Source: Tritrichomonas musculus (lineage: Eukaryota > Parabasalia > Tritrichomonadida > Tritrichomonadidae). From it: 64,000 nucleotides of DNA. The DNA lies in contig JAPFFF010000016.1 in NCBI GenBank assembly GCA_039105265.1, positions 2,790,001-2,854,000 of the forward strand. Reading direction: 5' to 3'. Below the pieces are notes generated by a model. It ran no database searches. It was not told the DNA's origin and saw nothing but the letters and a program-made list of their open reading frames with translations. Positions 25,845 to 36,984 of the stretch are shown here, piece by piece. The position numbers and the translations under genes were made by a program. Every line of letters starts with the position of its first letter. Within the stretch, counting starts at the first letter, position 1.

Positions 25845-27660
25845 CAGAATATTTGATACAACAACTGACAGATAAAGGAATTAAACGTGAATTAATCGTT
25901 GTTGATTTAGTTAATGTTTCATTAATAACTTGTTCCATTGTTTCAAAATCATAAGTTATATAATATTGTTGTGGTTTGAATTGAAGATTATGAGCAAGGC
26001 AATATTCATAAACAGGATTTGAAAGTATATGAGGACAATATGGCAAAGATTGTTTCTCAGCAACAAAGTTTTTCTTAAATTTACCATCACATTTATTAAC
26101 GTGTTTTTCAAATCGTTTGTAATTGTTAATACCTCTTACAATATATGATTTGCATTTAGGACAAACTAATAAACCAGTTAATTTTTCAGCATCTTTGATG
26201 TACATTATATGAAGTACTTGACCTTTTGAATAAAGAAGTGCACTAAATGTTTTATATGATTTATCAAAAAACCATTGTTCACTAATGTCATATAAACCGG
26301 TATCGAAATATTCATAAATGTTAACGTTTATTTTATGCATTTTTGCCGAATCTTTCATTTCATTCATTGTTGTACCATCATAACGATTAATAAATTTAAG
26401 TGCTTCATTAGTGATATTAGTTTTATATGGAAATCCATGCTCTTCACAAAGGATACGTCGAGCTGTACATGTTCGATGGTTTAATTTACGTTTAATTAAG
26501 TCAGGATATAAGCAAATAGCTAAAAATCGATACCAACATAATTTATCATCTTCGTTATCAGTAATTATTAATCTAGATTTAATTAATTCTTCGGGTAATT
26601 GAAGTTTACCAGTAACTTTAACTAAACGATGAACAGTAAATGCAATTGATGAAACAAAGGTAAGTTTCACGGATGATTCAGAAACTTCATAATTATGTAA
26701 AACAGATTCAATATAATATTTAATTTTATCTAAGTCAGCATTCATTTGAACAGTAATAGGAATATTTGAAGAATATTTATAATTGGTTGCATTTATTACA
26801 CGTTTTTCATAATCATAACGGATAATTTCATCATGTTGTTTAATAGGTGATTCAAAAATTCCGGATAATTCAAAAGTTAATTTAAAAGGTTTACGTTCTG
26901 CTTTAAATACAACGTTTTCAAGATAATTAAATATATCATCAATGTTAGAAAATGAATTTAAATAATAAACAACTATAGGATCTTTGTTTTTATTTTTGAT
27001 AACAACATCGTGATCTTTTAATGATTTACGGTGTTGAATAAGTAAATTTAAAGCTTGGTCGTAATCATGAGGAATATTAACAATTAAATAATCATAATCT
27101 TTACTTTGGAATTCATGACCAAAGTTTTCGAAAAAGCTAATGAGTTCTTCATTTTGAGCTTCAAATAATTTCTGAGCGTATGGCTTTAATTGTTTCATTT
27201 CTGTTGGTGGTAATGGCTTTAATAATGGTTTATTGTTTAAAAGTTCATTAAGCATATTCTTATATTTTAATTTATGTGTAATAATTGATTTTTCCTTGTT
27301 AATTTGAGAATTAAATTTAACATGAGTTTTTCGTTTATTATATTCATCGATGGGATCACTGATTTTATATTTATGTAAATTTTTATAAAAGTATTCATCT
27401 GAATCAACATATTTACGTGGAGGATGTGGTTTTTGAAGTTTTAAACCTTTAGTGAACCAAAACATCAAATTAAAATCGTTATCACCGTTATAATCATATT
27501 TTATAAATAATTCTTCAGCGATATCATCTATTAAAGCATTACGTGTTTCTTCAACGTCATTATCAAAAGCATTTAACCAATCATCAACTGTGTTATTATC
27601 ATTATGTAGTAAATTTTCAAGTTCTACTAATTTATTAATTGGGGTAATTTCTAATTCCAT
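25845..27660 (-). CDS. POLB: Outer-element PolB, N-terminal piece (fossil)
   Basis: The N-terminal coding piece of the outer element's protein-primed DNA polymerase. The start is the ATG at 27660 (MELEITPINKLVE), after TTTTTATTTTGTACCAA on the minus strand. It parallels the inner polymerase: DDKLCWYRFLAIC (OTU-like region), a C2HC zinc finger (CPKCKSY to HVNKCDGKF, about residue 503) and exonuclease motif I, ITYDFETME (about 577). Its sequence differs from the inner enzyme at many positions, so the two elements are distinct subfamilies. The inner element lies immediately after this piece. Confidence 0.85.
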
Positions 27661-28001
27661 TTGGTACAAAATAAAAATTTAAAAAATTAAAAAATAATTA
27701 GGTTTATTTTATTTATGACATTTGATATAAAAATATTTAATTTTTGGAGAACGTTTATTTAAAAATAATATTTGGAATCTGCGGACGGTTATTTAAAAAA
27801 ATTTTGGAGAACGTTTATTTAAAAAAAATTTTGGAGAACGTTTATTTAAAAAAATTTCTTGACTTTAATTTTCTGAAAGTATTGAATTATAAAATTTTTA
27901 TAAAAATTAGAATCTGCGGACGGTTAGATGATATTTGAATGATCCGCAGCGGTTAGCAGAGTATTTTTTCATGAAAATATACGTTATTTTTTAAAATATG
28001 T
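27661..28001. repeat. AT-rich spacer with dispersed repeat motifs
   Basis: Non-coding. It contains three copies of TTTTGGAGAACGTTTATTTA-like units (27744-27850) and two stray copies of the GGAATCTGCGGACGGTTA motif (27774-27791, 27911-27927) that form the core of the adjacent minisatellite. Confidence 0.6.
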
Positions 28002-28236
28002 GGAATCTGCGGACGGTTATTAATTTATTCGTTATTTGGAATCTGCGGACGGTTATTAATTTATTCGTTATTTGGAATCTGCGGACGGTTATTAATTTAT
28101 TCGTTATTTGGAATCTGCGGACGGTTATTAATTTATTCGTTATTTGGAATCTGCGGACGGTTATTAATTTATTCGTTATTTGGAATCTGCGGACGGTTAT
28201 TAATTTATTCGTTATTTGGAATCTGCGGACGGTTAA
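28002..28236. repeat. 36-bp minisatellite in the outer element
   Basis: Six full copies plus one partial copy of a 36-bp unit containing TGGAATCTGCGGACGG and TTATTAATTTATTCG. The copies are virtually identical. Both strands are open through the array; these frames are repeat artefacts. Confidence 0.9.
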
Positions 28237-28390
28237 AACTAAATCAATTAATTTTTTCACATTTACGTTTTCAATTTATGAAAAATTAACAAAAGTCGTT
28301 TTTGTCGGTTGATGAAATACGTGAAGAAATAGAGGTTAGCACTTATGATATCATTTATTAAGAATTTATGTTTTCATGGATTTTTAAACT

Positions 28391-28869
28391 GGCGTTGAGT
28401 TATGAGTCATTTTTGATTTCTTGATATTTTCACTAATTCAATTTTATTCATATTCTTAACTCTATTTAAAAATTGTTTACTAACAGTTATATTATCATGA
28501 CCATAAAATTTATTTTCATAATTAAAATCATCAATGAAATAAAACGTTGGTGATGCATTAGGTGATCGTTTACGACTATAAACTATATCAACGTAGTTTT
28601 CATTTTCATGGAATAAATAAAATAATTTTGTTGATTCACTAAAAAATACTGGACGAATATAATAAGTGTGTTCACAATGTTTAAATAAACGTTTTACATC
28701 TTTTGGCATAATTTCTGACTTCGGGTATGATTTCATCTCTCCAAAATCGTTAAAGTGTGTGTAATAGTCACTCATAGTTATTTATAATTTACTAAAAAAA
28801 TAAATTAAAAATAAATTAAGGTTAATTTCTAAAATTTCTTTCCGGCGTGGAGTTATGAGTCATTTTTGA
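28391..28869. repeat. 26-bp direct repeats bracketing the 122-aa gene
   Basis: GGCGT(T/G)GAGTTATGAGTCAT plus TTTTGA occurs at 28391-28416 and 28844-28869, with 25 of 26 bases shared. The stop codon of the enclosed minus-strand gene lies inside the left copy, and its promoter region ends at the right copy. This suggests that the gene moved or was duplicated as a unit. Confidence 0.7.
28407..28775 (-). CDS. Outer-element terminal gene, 122 aa
   Basis: A protein of unknown function near the right end of the outer Maverick. It is Tyr/Phe-rich with a central stretch FYLFHENENYVDIVYSRKR that weakly recalls the YLFEG module of the inner element's TIR protein, so the two may be equivalent terminal-repeat genes. 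TTTATTTTTA-like boxes lie upstream on the minus strand (28800-28825). If the outer element's TIR includes this gene, a second copy should lie at its left end, outside the window. Confidence 0.6.
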   Translation of the reverse strand: MSDYYTHFNDFGEMKSYPKSEIMPKDVKRLFKHCEHTYYIRPVFFSESTKLFYLFHENENYVDIVYSRKRSPNASPTFYFIDDFNYENKFYGHDNITVSKQFLNRVKNMNKIELVKISRNQK

Positions 28870-28911
28870 ACACCTCTATTTTGTACCCAGTCTTATCTCA
28901 CTTCTACTACT

Positions 28912-29084
28912 ATTAATTTCGATTAATCAAGATTCGATATCAAAAGAATATTTTTTTCGTATCACATTTCATACTTGATAATCTAATTCTTCAATTAAAA
29001 TTTCCAATCGATAGCATTTTATTATCGATTATCTGAGTTAAAAAAAGTGACAAACCTGATAATTGATATCAGAATAACAAGCCT
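28912..29084 (-). repeat. Half of a Mutator-like MITE cut by the outer Maverick
   Basis: This segment aligns in reverse with the left half of the MITE at 58919-59394. Shared blocks are TCGTATCACATTTCATA-like sequence, AAAAAAGTGAC, GATATC strings and the terminus AATAACAAGCCT. It has one MITE end (29084) but no second end in the window; the sequence changes abruptly at 28911, the proposed end of the outer Maverick. Bases 28912-28917 (ATTAAT) would then be one copy of that element's target duplication. Confidence 0.6.
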
Positions 29085-30854
29085 AATCAAATCAAAAAAT
29101 CAGATTATGGGGGTAGTCCAATTTTCAAAAACCTATTTTTTTTTATTCTTTTTTAAATATTTGGTTTGGGTATATAATTTGAAGAATATATATTCCCATG
29201 ATTTAACTTAATTTCTTTTTTTCTACTCGAAAAAAAAAGCATTGAATTTGCAATTTTTCAATGCATATTGAAATTTTTACCCTTTTTTGAAATTTATGTT
29301 TTCCCAGGAAAAAGTGGTGAAAATGATTTTAAAAATAAAAAACATCATTTTTTTAAATAAAAATTGTTTGTTATAAAGCAAAGTATCCAAAACGAAAGGT
29401 ATTTACACTCTTTTTCTTTGAATTTTTTTATAGGGAAAAGTATTTGAATATGAAGTATTTTTTTATAATAATTATGCATTTTATTATTTGATTATATATC
29501 AATTGTTTGAAAGGCTTTGGAGCCAGAATATCAAACAGATGCCGAAATTGTTATATTCATTTAGTTTTATATATAAAAATGAACCATAATATAAAATTGC
29601 TTTATAATAAAAAATGTATAATAATATTATGAATATATTCTATAATTACTGAGATATTCATAGATTATTTTTTACCTGGTCAAATATAAAACCAGTTAGA
29701 GGTGAAAAATTCAATATTATCAAAATTGAAAAGCTAAGACTTATGATTTCTCAAAATTGAAAAGTATAGACTTAATCTCAAAATTGAAAAATGGGCTATT
29801 TAATGGCTCAAAAATGAAAGAACGAACTTTGTATTTAAAATTTATTTTCTGCGAAATTAAAATAATCTAGATATTGACATAATATTATTTTCTATTCAAT
29901 TTTTTTAAATTTAAAATAAAAATATCTTTATGAATAAATAAAATTATTTAAAATCGATGCATACTTTTTTATTCTATGATCTATATTAATAAATGCAAAA
30001 TTTATGCAGTAATTAATCACATATTGAATGACTACATAGATTTTGAAATTACTATATAAAAGCGATGCATTTAAAAATCTATGTAGTCGTTCATTTTTTG
30101 AATTTTTTTCAATTTGATATTTTTAATTTACATTATGAATGCGTGTTTAAAAAAGTATGCATGCGATTAGAAAAATATCGATATTTAACGTTTTTTCTAA
30201 TTGAATAAAAGATCATTGACGAAAAATTTGAATATCTCAAAATATCATGAAAATATTAATAAAATATTTGCACATTCATTTAATTTATACCGTACTATAC
30301 TATATTACGTTTTGCTATTCAAAAATAAAAAAAAATAGTAATGAGATATATTGTTAATATCATCTCTATAAAAGTCATTTTGAACATGATTTAATTATAA
30401 CAGCTGGTCAATTATCATAACAAATATATGCGTAAAACTTTCTAAAACAAAGCACATATCGAGATATTGAAAATGGACTACACCCTTATTAAAAAAAATC
30501 AGATTTAAAAAATATTTTTTGAAAAAAAAAAATTTTGATTTTTGATAAAAGTCTCAAACTTTAAATCAGAAAAATTATAAGATTTATGATGGATTTGATC
30601 AAAATGAAAGACTAGGCTTCAGTAAGATTTGGGATGACATTGAAAAAAAACAAATTCAATCTTGTTGAATTAAATTATATTCAACTTGAATTATAATTAA
30701 TATCTTTGTTATCTATAAATATAATTTATAAATATTATTATTATTATAAAAATGTGATAGATATTGTTTTTAAATTTAAATATAAAAAGATAAACACAAT
30801 AAGAGTAAATATTCAAAGTACTCAAAATTCAATGAAAATTTACATTAATAAATA
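29085..30854. other. Gene-free AT-rich stretch with a foldback
   Basis: I see no coding frame with protein-like composition. The only structure is an imperfect inverted repeat: TCGATGCATACTTTTTTA near 29953 pairs with TAAAAAAGTATGCATGCGA near 30150, and inside it TGACTACATAGATTTT (about 30028) pairs with AAAATCTATGTAGTCG (about 30074). It could be a MITE or foldback element. Confidence 0.5.
29949..30178. repeat. Nested inverted repeat (foldback element candidate)
   Basis: Two concentric inverted repeats as described for the surrounding gap, spanning about 230 bp. No coding capacity. No clear target duplication was found, so class assignment is open. Confidence 0.45.
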
Positions 30855-33800
30855 ATGTTATTAAGTAAAGCAAACAAGCTTCTCAAAGCATCTGAAAAAG
30901 GAGATATCGAATCTGTTCAAAGTTTTCTTGCGCAAAAAAATATCGATATCAACTGCAAAGACATTTAAACTTAAAACATTCATGATATTCAAAATATATT
31001 TTTATAATATTCACATTTTTCATCATTTTTGGAATTTAATAAGAATAATTAATTGGACTCCATTGATTTATGCATCTTTATATGGCCATACTAAAATTGT
31101 TCAACTCTTATTATCAAAACCAAATATCGATATCAATTGCAAAAGTGTTTTACTATAAAAACTCTCATACCATTCAAATCATATTTTTTCATCCCATTCA
31201 AATCTTATTTTTTCATTCCATTCAAATCATATTTTTTCATCCCATTCAAATCTTATTTTTTCATTTCATTCAAATCTTATTTTTTCATCCCATTCAAATC
31301 ATATTTTTTCATAAAATTCAAATCATATTTTTTCATTACATTCAAATCATATTTTTTCATTACATTCAAATCTTTTTTTTTTCATTACATTCAAATCTTA
31401 TTTTTTCATTCCATTCAAATCTTATTTTTTCATGCAATTCAAATCTTATTTTTTCATGAAATTCAAATCTTATTTTTTCATAAAATTCAAATCTTATTTT
31501 TTCATAAAATTCAAATCTTATTTTTTCATTCCATTTAAAACTTATTTTTCAATAAAATTCTAACTTTTTAATCACTTTTGGAATTCATTTTGAATATTTA
31601 ATAGTACTCCATTAATTTTTGCATCTTCTAAAGGTCATGAAGAAATTGTTCAACTTTTATTATCACAACCAAATATCGATATCAACTGCAAAGACATTTA
31701 AACTTAAAACATTCATGATATTCAAAATATATTTTTATAATATTCACATTTTTCATCATTTTTGGAATTTAATAAGAATAATTAATTGGACACCATTGAT
31801 TTATGCATCTTTTTATGGCCATACCAAAATTGTTCAACTCTTATTATCAAAACCAAATATCGATATCAACTGCAAAGGCATTTAAACTTAAAACATTCAT
31901 GATATTCAAAATATATTTTTATAATATTCACATTTTTCATCATTTTTGGAATTTAATAAGAATAATTAATTGGACTCCATTGATTTATGCATCTTTTTAT
32001 GGCCATACCAAAATTGTTCAACTCTTATTATCAAAACCAAATATTGAAATCAATTGCAAAAGTGTTTTACTATAAAAACTCTCATATCATTCAAATCATA
32101 TTTTTTCATAAAATTCAAATCTTATTTTTTCATTCCATTCAAATCATATTTTTTCATAAAATTCAAATCTTATTTTTTCATGAAATTCAAATCTTATTTT
32201 TTCATGAAATTCAAATCTTATTTTTTCATGAAATTCAAATCTTATTTTTTCATTCCATTCAAATCTTATTTTTTCATGAAATTCAAATCTTATTTTTTCA
32301 TAAAATTCAAATCTTATTTTTTCATAAAATTCAAATCTTATTTTTTCATTACATTCAAATCTTATTTTTCAATAAAATTCCAACTTTTTAATCACTTTTG
32401 GAATTCATTTTGAATATTTAATAGTACTCCATTAATTTTTGCATCTTCTAAAGGTCATGAAGAAATTGTTCAACTTTTATTATCACAACCAAATATCGAT
32501 ATCAACTGCAAAGACATTTAAACTTAAAACATTCATGATATTCAAAATATATTTTTATAATATTCACATTTTTCATCATTTTTGGAATTTAATAAGAATA
32601 ATTAATTGGACACCATTGATTTATGCATCTTTATATGGCCATACTAAAATTGTTAAACTTTTATTATCAAATCCAAATATTGAAATCAATTGCAAAAGTG
32701 TTTTACTATAAAAACTCTCATACCATTCAAATCTTATTTTTTCATGCTATTCAAATCTTATTTTTTCATTACATTCAAATCATATTTTTTCATTCCATTC
32801 AAATCTTATTTTTTCATTACATTCAAATCTTATTTTTTCATTACATTCAAATCTTATTTTTTCATGGAATTCAAATCTTATTTTTTCATTGCATTCAAAT
32901 CTTATTTTTTCATGAAATTCAAATCTTATTTTTTCATAAAATTCAAATCTTATTTTTTCATTGCATTCAAATCTTATTTTTTCATTGCATTCAAATCTTA
33001 TTTTTCAATAAAATTCCAACTTTTTAATCACTTTTGGAATTCATTTTGAATATTTAATAGTACTCCATTAATTTTTGCATCTTCTAAAGGTCATGAAGAA
33101 ATTGTTCAACTTTTATTATCACAACCAAATATCGATATCAACTGCAAAGGCATTTAAACCAAAACATTCATGATATTCAAAATATATTTTTATAATATTC
33201 ACATTTTTCATCATTTTTGGAATTTAATAAGAATAATTAATTGGACACCATTGATTTATGCATCTTTTTATGGCCATACCAAAATTGTTCAACTCTTATT
33301 ATCAAAACCAAATATCGATATCAACTGCAAAGGCATTTAAACTTAAAACATTCATGATATTCAAAATATATTTTTATAATATTCACATTTTTCATCATTT
33401 TTGGAATTTAATAAGAATAATTAATTGGACTCCATTGATTTATGCATCTTTTTATGGCCATACCAAAATTGTTCAACTCTTATTATCAAAACCAAATATC
33501 GATATCAATTGCAAAAGTGTTTTACTATAAAAACTCTCATACCATTCAAATCATATTTTTTCATGCTATTCAAATCTTATTTTTTCATTCCATTCAAATC
33601 TTATTTTTTCATTACATTCAAATCTTATTTTTTCATGCTATTCAAATCTTATTTTTTCATACCATTCAAATCATATTTTTTCATAAAATTCAAATCATAT
33701 TTTTTCATTACATTCAAATCTTATTTTTTCATTACATTCAAATTTATTTTTTCATTCCATTCAAATCTTATTTTTTCATTCCATTCAAATCTTTTTTTTT

Positions 33801-34245
33801 CATTGCATTCAAATCTTATTTTTTCATTCCATTCAAATCTTATTTTTTTCATTCCATTCAAATCTTATTTTTTCATTACATTCAAATCTTATTTTTCAAT
33901 AAAATTCTAACTTTTTAATCACTTTTGGAATTCATTTTGAATATTTAATAGTACTCCATTAATTTTTGCATCTTCTAAAGGTTATGAAGAAATTGTTCAA
34001 CTTTTATTATCACAACCAAATATCGATATCAACTGCAAAGACATTTAAACTTAAAACATTCATGATATTCAAAATATATTTTTATAATATTCACATTTTT
34101 CATCATTTTTGGAATTTAAATATTCATTATTAACAAAGCAGCCATCAATTATGCAAAAGAAAAGAAGCATCAAAAAATTGTTGATCTTTTAACGAAAGGA
34201 GTTAATCAAGTCATTACACCAGGAAACGATACCGAAAATAAAAAA
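30855..34245 (+). pseudogene. Ankyrin-module array with recurring spacers, upstream of kinase
   Basis: Begins with an ATG-initiated start (MLLSKANKLLKASEKGDIES, ending NIDINCKDI and a stop at 30968) and then shows about eleven more ankyrin modules near 31050, 31610, 31790, 31975, 32430, 32610, 33066, 33245, 33430, 33957 and 34135. Each is complete (NWTPLIYASFYGH or NSTPLIFASSKGH, through NIDINCK). Modules are separated by spacers that break the frame: an 85-bp type starting GACATTTAAACTTAAAAC, and a longer type starting AGTGTTTTACTATAAAAAC that contains a minisatellite. Adjacent short-spacer modules are 184 bp apart, which is one base over a codon multiple. The last module (AAINYAKEKKHQKIVDLL) runs in frame into the kinase at 34255. 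It is either a decayed ankyrin-kinase gene expanded by tandem duplication, or a gene whose spacers are removed. No GT-AG borders are consistent. Confidence 0.7.
31165..33905. repeat. 20-bp minisatellite blocks (four) in ankyrin spacers
   Basis: Four blocks (31165-31560, 32085-32385, 32720-33020, 33540-33905) of a 20-bp unit, TTCAAATCTTATTTTTTCAT, with three variable bases before ATTC. All forward frames are largely open through them, giving spurious FKSYFF- or IQILFFH-type proteins, which I do not annotate as genes. Confidence 0.9.
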
Positions 34246-34254
34246 TTGACTCTA

Positions 34255-35406
34255 ATGCCGAAACCAATACAAAAAAGCGAAGAAATAATACCAATTTCCC
34301 CACCTAAAAGAGAAGAAAAACCTGCGAAAGAAGAGGAAAATCACCAAAAAGAATCGGAAATTGAACAATTAAAAGAGAAAATTATCCAACTTGAAACTAA
34401 TAGCCAACAAATAGAAAGCCAGAACCTCCAATTAAAAGAGAAAAACAGCCAACTTGAAACTGATAACCAACAATTAAAAAGTTATTTATCAGCTCTGAAA
34501 CAAAAAATATCAAACATTGAATTTTTCAACTTCGATGACTACATAGAAGAGTCAGTAATTGGAGAAGGAGCCACATCAAGCGTAAAAATTGTTTTGAAGA
34601 AATCACAAGAAAAATTTGCAAAGAAAGAACTGAAAGAATATGATCACAAAACATTCCAGCGATTTCTCACAGAAGCAGAAATTCTCTTCAAACTTCCTCA
34701 TCCTTGCATCATCGGCATCCACGGAATGAACCATGGTGATGAAAGTCATCGTCCATCGATTTTACTGTCACTTGAACCAAATTCACTTGAAAAAGCAATC
34801 AACGAAAAGATTCTGAGCAAAGAGCAGAAGAACCGAATCACAGTTGAAATCGTCCTTGGAATGCGATACATCCACAGCCGTAATTTCATGCATAGAGATC
34901 TGAAGCCATTGAACATCCTGTTGAGCAAGAAATTGCATGTAAAAATCAGCGACTTCGGCCTTGCGAAAGAAGAAGACCTCTCAATCTCACAGTCAAAAGA
35001 GGTCGGCACACTTCGTTTCATGGCACCAGAACTTTTTGAAGAAAACGATGATGGAATCAAATACACGAACAAAGTCGATGTTTACTCATTTGGAGTTACA
35101 TTGATCTTCATCGTAAGTGATGCTTACCCAAAGTTCAGTTTGAAAAACGCATCAAATGGAATCCTCCCACCACTTCCTGAATCAATCATTGACTGGGTTC
35201 GTGAACTGATCGTTAGATGCATGTCACCATCACCTGATGAACGTCCATCATTTGCAGAAATCTTTGAAATCATTAAGTCAAACAACTATGACTTGTTCAA
35301 CAAGAAAAGCTCCAAATTGACTGTCAAGCAAAAGCAAATGAAAAATGAAATTGAAAAGCGAATTCTGAAGATCGAAGCTTTCGAATACCAACATCATGAT
35401 GATTAA
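34255..35406 (+). CDS. Coiled-coil protein kinase, 383 aa (ankyrin-kinase C-terminus)
   Basis: A TKL-like serine/threonine kinase. Residues 30-90 form a coiled coil (IEQLKEKIIQLETNSQQIE, repeated with LQLKEKNSQLETDNQQLK). The kinase domain spans about 97-345: glycine loop GEGATSSV, catalytic HRDLKPLN (213-220), DFG (233-235), APE (257-259), DVYSFG and a C-lobe ending with DERPSFAEI. All key residues are present. The open frame continues upstream without ATG back to an ankyrin module at about 34135, so this may be the 3' exon or remnant of an ankyrin-kinase protein. The ATG at 34255 is the first in frame. Confidence 0.85.
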   Translation: MPKPIQKSEEIIPISPPKREEKPAKEEENHQKESEIEQLKEKIIQLETNSQQIESQNLQLKEKNSQLETDNQQLKSYLSALKQKISNIEFFNFDDYIEESVIGEGATSSVKIVLKKSQEKFAKKELKEYDHKTFQRFLTEAEILFKLPHPCIIGIHGMNHGDESHRPSILLSLEPNSLEKAINEKILSKEQKNRITVEIVLGMRYIHSRNFMHRDLKPLNILLSKKLHVKISDFGLAKEEDLSISQSKEVGTLRFMAPELFEENDDGIKYTNKVDVYSFGVTLIFIVSDAYPKFSLKNASNGILPPLPESIIDWVRELIVRCMSPSPDERPSFAEIFEIIKSNNYDLFNKKSSKLTVKQKQMKNEIEKRILKIEAFEYQHHDD

Positions 35407-35739
35407 AATCATCAATTTAATTAATCTTAATTAAACAATTTTAACTTAAAAACACTTTTTTTTTCTTTTATAACTTAAGAGAAATCAACCTTTGAAAAAT
35501 GAGCAAAAAAAAAAAAAAAGACTCAAATAAATATTATGGATTTTATTTTTACAAAATCTTGAAGGTTTATATGTAAAATTGTTTAAACGCAGCAATATCA
35601 AGAAGAGAATTATTTATTTTAACTTTTGGATTGCTTAAGAAGATGTGAGCGATTTTGTTTTCATTTTTGATAAGAACAAAATTTAAAGGAGAATAATTTT
35701 TTGCTTTAATTTGTTATGCTTTATTTCATTTGGATCAGA
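35407..35739. other. Intergenic, AT-rich
   Basis: Poly-A/T runs and no convincing coding frame. The ends of two convergent genes (kinase from the left, decayed ankyrin gene from the right) meet here. Confidence 0.6.
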
Positions 35740-36859
35740 AACATTCATATCCATGTTAACATCATTCTTTTTATTAGATAACAAAAGATTAGTCGCATCA
35801 ATATCCATAGCTGAAATAATTCTTTATGTTCCAAACTATTTGGAACGACGTTTTGATGTTCACTTAAAGAATCAACAATTTCTTTATTTCGCTTCCAAAT
35901 TGTTATTGTTAAAGGAGTTGTTATATTTGTCATTTTAATCTCTCAATGTCGCATTCCAGGAATAAGCAATGATTGTGTCCTTTTCGAATTCATATCAAGA
36001 TTCGATTTAGACAATAAAATTTTCAACAAATCAATTTTGCGGTTTTCAATGGCATCGTGAATTGCAACTTTCTCATCCTTTGCGTGATTGTCTGCTTCAA
36101 CAAACGTTGAATTAAAACCAACATCACAATTATCAGCTAAATTATGCGCAATTTCGAAATAATCATACCTGCAAAATGACGCAAATAATTTTTTTTCTCT
36201 TGCATAAATCAGCCGTGAACAATGAATAGTTCGAATTCTTGATGATTGACTCATAATATTTCTCATCGTTTTGCTCAGAAAATTTGTTGTTCTTGATGTA
36301 GTCAGCAATTTCATAATGAAAACATTTAAGTGCTTCATAATATAGCATGTCTCATCTTCTGTTCTTCAATCAAATGATCTCTCAATTCTTTCCGTGAATT
36401 GGGTATAACCAAACAGAGTCAGTCAATTCTGCTTTATTTGTAAAAAGGTACTTGAAAATATTAAGTGAGCAGCAAAACGCTGAGTATTCAATCAAGGAAA
36501 GAATTATGATAACTTTTTGATATAAAACGGTTTGTCTCAAAAATTGATTGAACTATTTCAAATTCAATTGGAACGTTTTCTTGACTGATATATGCGATAA
36601 ATTCGTTTAGTTGGTCTTCTCGAATTAATTGGTATATTTTCTTGCCATTTTCTCTGATTTTTCGGATTGTAAGAAATTCATCAGAAATGATCAAATTAGA
36701 TCTAATTTTTATATCAGCAAATTGAATGAAATATTCAATAAAGGAATCTTTGAAAAATTGAAAACTTTCTGAAAAAGTTAAATTTCTTATGAATTCTAGT
36801 GATTCAAGATATATTCCTTCACCACCTGCTGAAAACGAAATTTTATTTTCCTTGGCCAC
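35740..36859 (-). pseudogene. Decayed DUF3447/ankyrin gene
   Basis: Minus-strand remains of a trichomonad-type ankyrin protein. The start is still good (36859, MAKENKISFSAGG) and reads through RENGKKIYQLIREDQLNEFI, typical of the DUF3447-associated N-terminus, to a stop at 36488. The next part continues in another frame near 36163-36348 (YYEALKCFHYEIADYIKNN, NDEKYYESIIKNS), and a canonical ankyrin repeat (AIHDAIENRKIDLLKILLSK) appears near 36000 in a third. At least two frame changes and one early stop are needed. A further ankyrin half (TPLTITIWKRNKEIVDSL) is visible near 35850-35930. Confidence 0.7.
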
Positions 36860-36984
36860 TAATTAGTTTCATTTCTGGATAAAAATACTGTGGGTGACAT
36901 TTGAAAATATATTGTGGAATAACTTCAGATATGCTTTCAATGAATTGACAAAAAGGATCAGCACACTGTCTTACTCTTATTTGT

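Larger units (their letters stand above)
1..28911. mobile_element. Outer Maverick/Polinton element, interrupted
   Basis: An older Maverick/Polinton of which the window shows the interior and the right end. Visible parts are two separate pieces of a protein-primed family B DNA polymerase gene (1-2664 and 25845-27660, minus strand), a minisatellite region, and a 122-residue gene near the end. The right end is placed at 28911: read on the minus strand, the sequence begins AGTAGTAGAAGTGAGATAAG, which resembles the inner element's terminus (AGTAGTATAT, then GTGAGATAA). The left end is outside the window. It is broken by one large insertion, the inner element. It must be older than the inner element, but its visible coding pieces are long and open, so it is not ancient. 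The end position is inferred from terminus similarity. Confidence 0.8.

Noticed and set aside
27991-28312. Open frames on both strands through the 36-bp array
   Set aside because: The 36-bp unit is a multiple of three without stops, so frames stay open passively.
1-28911. CRISPR array or other prokaryotic repeats
   Set aside because: The tandem repeats have no unique spacers of constant length, and all gene context is eukaryotic or Maverick.
30969-31040. Spliceosomal introns as the ankyrin spacers
   Set aside because: Spacer borders (GACATTT or AGTGTTT at 5'; AATTAATTGG-type at 3') do not consistently match GT-AG, nor the known trichomonad 5' site and fused branch/3' site. Kept only as an open question about some other removal.
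31137-33918. FKSYFF / IQILFFH repeat proteins
   Set aside because: Frames created by the 20-bp spacer minisatellites; no start context and no other domain.
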